DNA from: Anaerolineaceae bacterium UBA6107
Lineage (GTDB): Bacteria; Chloroflexota; Anaerolineae; Anaerolineales; Anaerolineaceae
Assembly: GCA_002428455.1 (NCBI GenBank)
Contig: DIWL01000064.1
Location: 26,047 to 49,329 of the forward strand
DNA: 23,283 nt
Direction: 5' to 3'
Shown here: piece by piece, positions 22,388 through 23,283 of the stretch
Layout of the letters: each line of letters starts with the position of its first letter
Position numbering within the stretch: position 1 is the first letter of the stretch
Translations under genes and position numbers: made by a program
Notes under the pieces: model-generated
Told to the model about the DNA's origin: nothing
The model's database searches: none
Seen by the model: only the letters and a program-made list of their open reading frames with translations

Positions 22388-23042
22388 GAGATAAACGCCC
22401 GATCGCGAATACACACACGAGGGCGCCTGCCAGGGTGAAGATGCCCATAAAAATGAAAGCATCTGACCACAGTTTCAATGGATAAAGCCGGATCAGTGTA
22501 TCATCGGCAAAAAATAACCAGGTGTCTCCTTCAAAGAAAAGACCATGAAAGGCAGTGAACAGGCTGTTGAAGTCGATAAACGTGGAGGTCATTATCAGGA
22601 GTATGATACCGAGCGTCAACCAGCCCCCTCGCGCAATGGCCTTCCAGAAATCGATCAAGCGGCCGGTTTTCCACGCGGCAAGTCCGATCACAGCCGATAA
22701 AATGAGCAGGATGTACCATGCTTTCAGGGCGGACTTCACCAGGATGCGTACATCCAGCATGTGACTCGATTCCCTTTCGTTGTACAACGGAGAACCGTCC
22801 TCAAAGGTCAAAGAGCCAAGGTAATCATCAGGTTCGTTGTTGACCAGGTAATCCATGGAAATCTTGCCCCATTTCAAGCGGTCTTCTGTACTGAAACCGT
22901 ATGGATCGGCAGGAAATTGCGGCTGGTTATATTCATAGTCCAGGAAGAACGGATTGATCAGAATCCTGATTGCGGTCATGATCAGGATGAAGGGGATGAT
23001 AATTGTTACAAAGATTGAGAATACCTTGGTGATTATTTTCAT
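22380..23042 (-). CDS. DUF1461/TIGR01906 membrane protein, Lit-like
   Basis: The 220-aa protein has four membrane segments (about 8-29, 108-124, 139-157 and 193-214). After the first comes an external loop with the family pattern FSTEDRLKW (50-58), YLGSL (74-78), LYNERESSHMLDV (86-98, His94), and later FHGLFFEGDTWLF (165-177, His166). This matches DUF1461/TIGR01906, the family that includes Lit, the lipoprotein intramolecular transacylase that moves an acyl chain from the diacylglycerol of lipoproteins to their amino terminus; its conserved histidines are thought to be catalytic. Lit activity here is inference. The start overlaps the stop of the upstream gene by four bases (ATGA), with no good ribosome site, so translation is coupled. 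Confidence 0.8.
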   Translation of the reverse strand: MKIITKVFSIFVTIIIPFILIMTAIRILINPFFLDYEYNQPQFPADPYGFSTEDRLKWGKISMDYLVNNEPDDYLGSLTFEDGSPLYNERESSHMLDVRILVKSALKAWYILLILSAVIGLAAWKTGRLIDFWKAIARGGWLTLGIILLIMTSTFIDFNSLFTAFHGLFFEGDTWLFFADDTLIRLYPLKLWSDAFIFMGIFTLAGALVCVFAIGRLSQK

Positions 23043-23283
23043 TCGAGTGTCTCGGTTTCTTCAGATACCAGGAAGTTCACGATGATCGAATTGGTGATGT
23101 GTTCCACCGGTGCGCGATCATCCGTGAAAACCAGTCCAGAAATATTTGGGGTTGGTTGCAAGCCCTCATACGTAGCGGCCATTACCTCCAAGAGAAGTGG
23201 GGGAGTAGTCTCATCCTCCATCAGGTGGATGTAGTTGGCAAGAAAGTTATCGATCGTCGTGGGCTGTTTTGTGGCGAAAAGAA
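23039..23283 (-). CDS. C-terminal fragment, probable spermidine-synthase-like protein
   Basis: The reading frame is open to the window edge and is cut there, so only about the last 80 residues are visible. GLVFTDDRAPVEHITN near the end matches the TDDxAPVE signature found close to the C-terminus of spermidine/spermine synthase-type aminopropyltransferases and their membrane-fused relatives. The remaining visible part (DNFLANYIHLMED, LLLEVMAATYEG) is helical. The stop codon overlaps the DUF1461 gene start by four bases, so the two form an operon. The N-terminal part, needed for a firm call, lies outside. Confidence 0.6.
   Translation of the reverse strand, partial: LFATKQPTTIDNFLANYIHLMEDETTPPLLLEVMAATYEGLQPTPNISGLVFTDDRAPVEHITNSIIVNFLVSEETETLE

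Noticed and set aside
1..23283. Mobile elements, CRISPR, phage defence or toxin-antitoxin systems
   Set aside because: No transposase, integrase, spaced repeat array or recognisable defence gene was found on either strand.

Overview
The window looks like chromosomal DNA of a moderately AT/GC-balanced bacterium, most likely a member of the Chloroflexota (Anaerolineae-like). This is an inference from style: lipoproteins with long Thr/Pro linkers (1298-2176, 7896-8963), a PadR regulator paired with a HAAS-domain membrane protein, an actinomycete-like 6-phosphofructokinase motif set, a DUF1461 membrane protein and several promoters placed so close to the start codon that the mRNA should be leaderless. 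I see no insertion sequence, phage gene, CRISPR array, tRNA or rRNA.

Layout. 1-1290: a minus-strand unknown protein (239-931) preceded by an unusual leader with alternative hairpins and an intrinsic terminator only 20 nt before the start codon, then a repeat-rich AT region. 1298-2176: an FGE-like (SUMF1-fold) lipoprotein. 2250-2474: a 74-residue helical protein with its own promoter and terminator. 2614-4004: a PadR repressor and HAAS membrane protein operon with a perfect palindrome inside the promoter spacer. 4075-5190 (minus): 6-phosphofructokinase, sharing a bidirectional terminator with the PadR operon.

5335-12736 is a complete phosphate-limitation module on the plus strand: response regulator PhoB and sensor kinase PhoR (overlapping by one base), then a four-repeat Pho-box-like promoter, PstS, PstC, PstA, PstB and PhoU. 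PstSCAB imports phosphate. PhoU and the transporter are expected to report phosphate status to PhoR, which phosphorylates PhoB, which should act on the Pho box. A 16-bp terminator closes the block.

12815-14834 holds a minus-strand pair (a lipoprotein ending in a CXXCH haem-type motif and a multi-pass membrane protein) facing a divergent Crp/Fnr-family regulator. 14831-19368 (minus) is an operon of two ABC exporter half-transporters, with the asymmetric catalytic motifs of a heterodimer, followed by a YihY/BrkB-type membrane protein. Upstream of it lies a divergent Fpg/Nei-like DNA glycosylase (19444-20259). On the plus strand follow a stand-alone sugar-importer type ATPase (20406-21521) and 2,3-bisphosphoglycerate-dependent phosphoglycerate mutase (21604-22350), each with a clear terminator. 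The window ends with a minus-strand pair: the C-terminal piece of a probable spermidine-synthase-like protein, overlapping a DUF1461 protein related to the lipoprotein-remodelling enzyme Lit.

Most genes are ordinary housekeeping. The parts most worth a second look are the leader/attenuator at 945-1071, the autoregulatory PadR promoter, the Pho box, the enlarged PstA, the CXXCH-terminated lipoprotein, the Fpg-like protein lacking usual lesion-recognition arginines, and the Lit-like protein.
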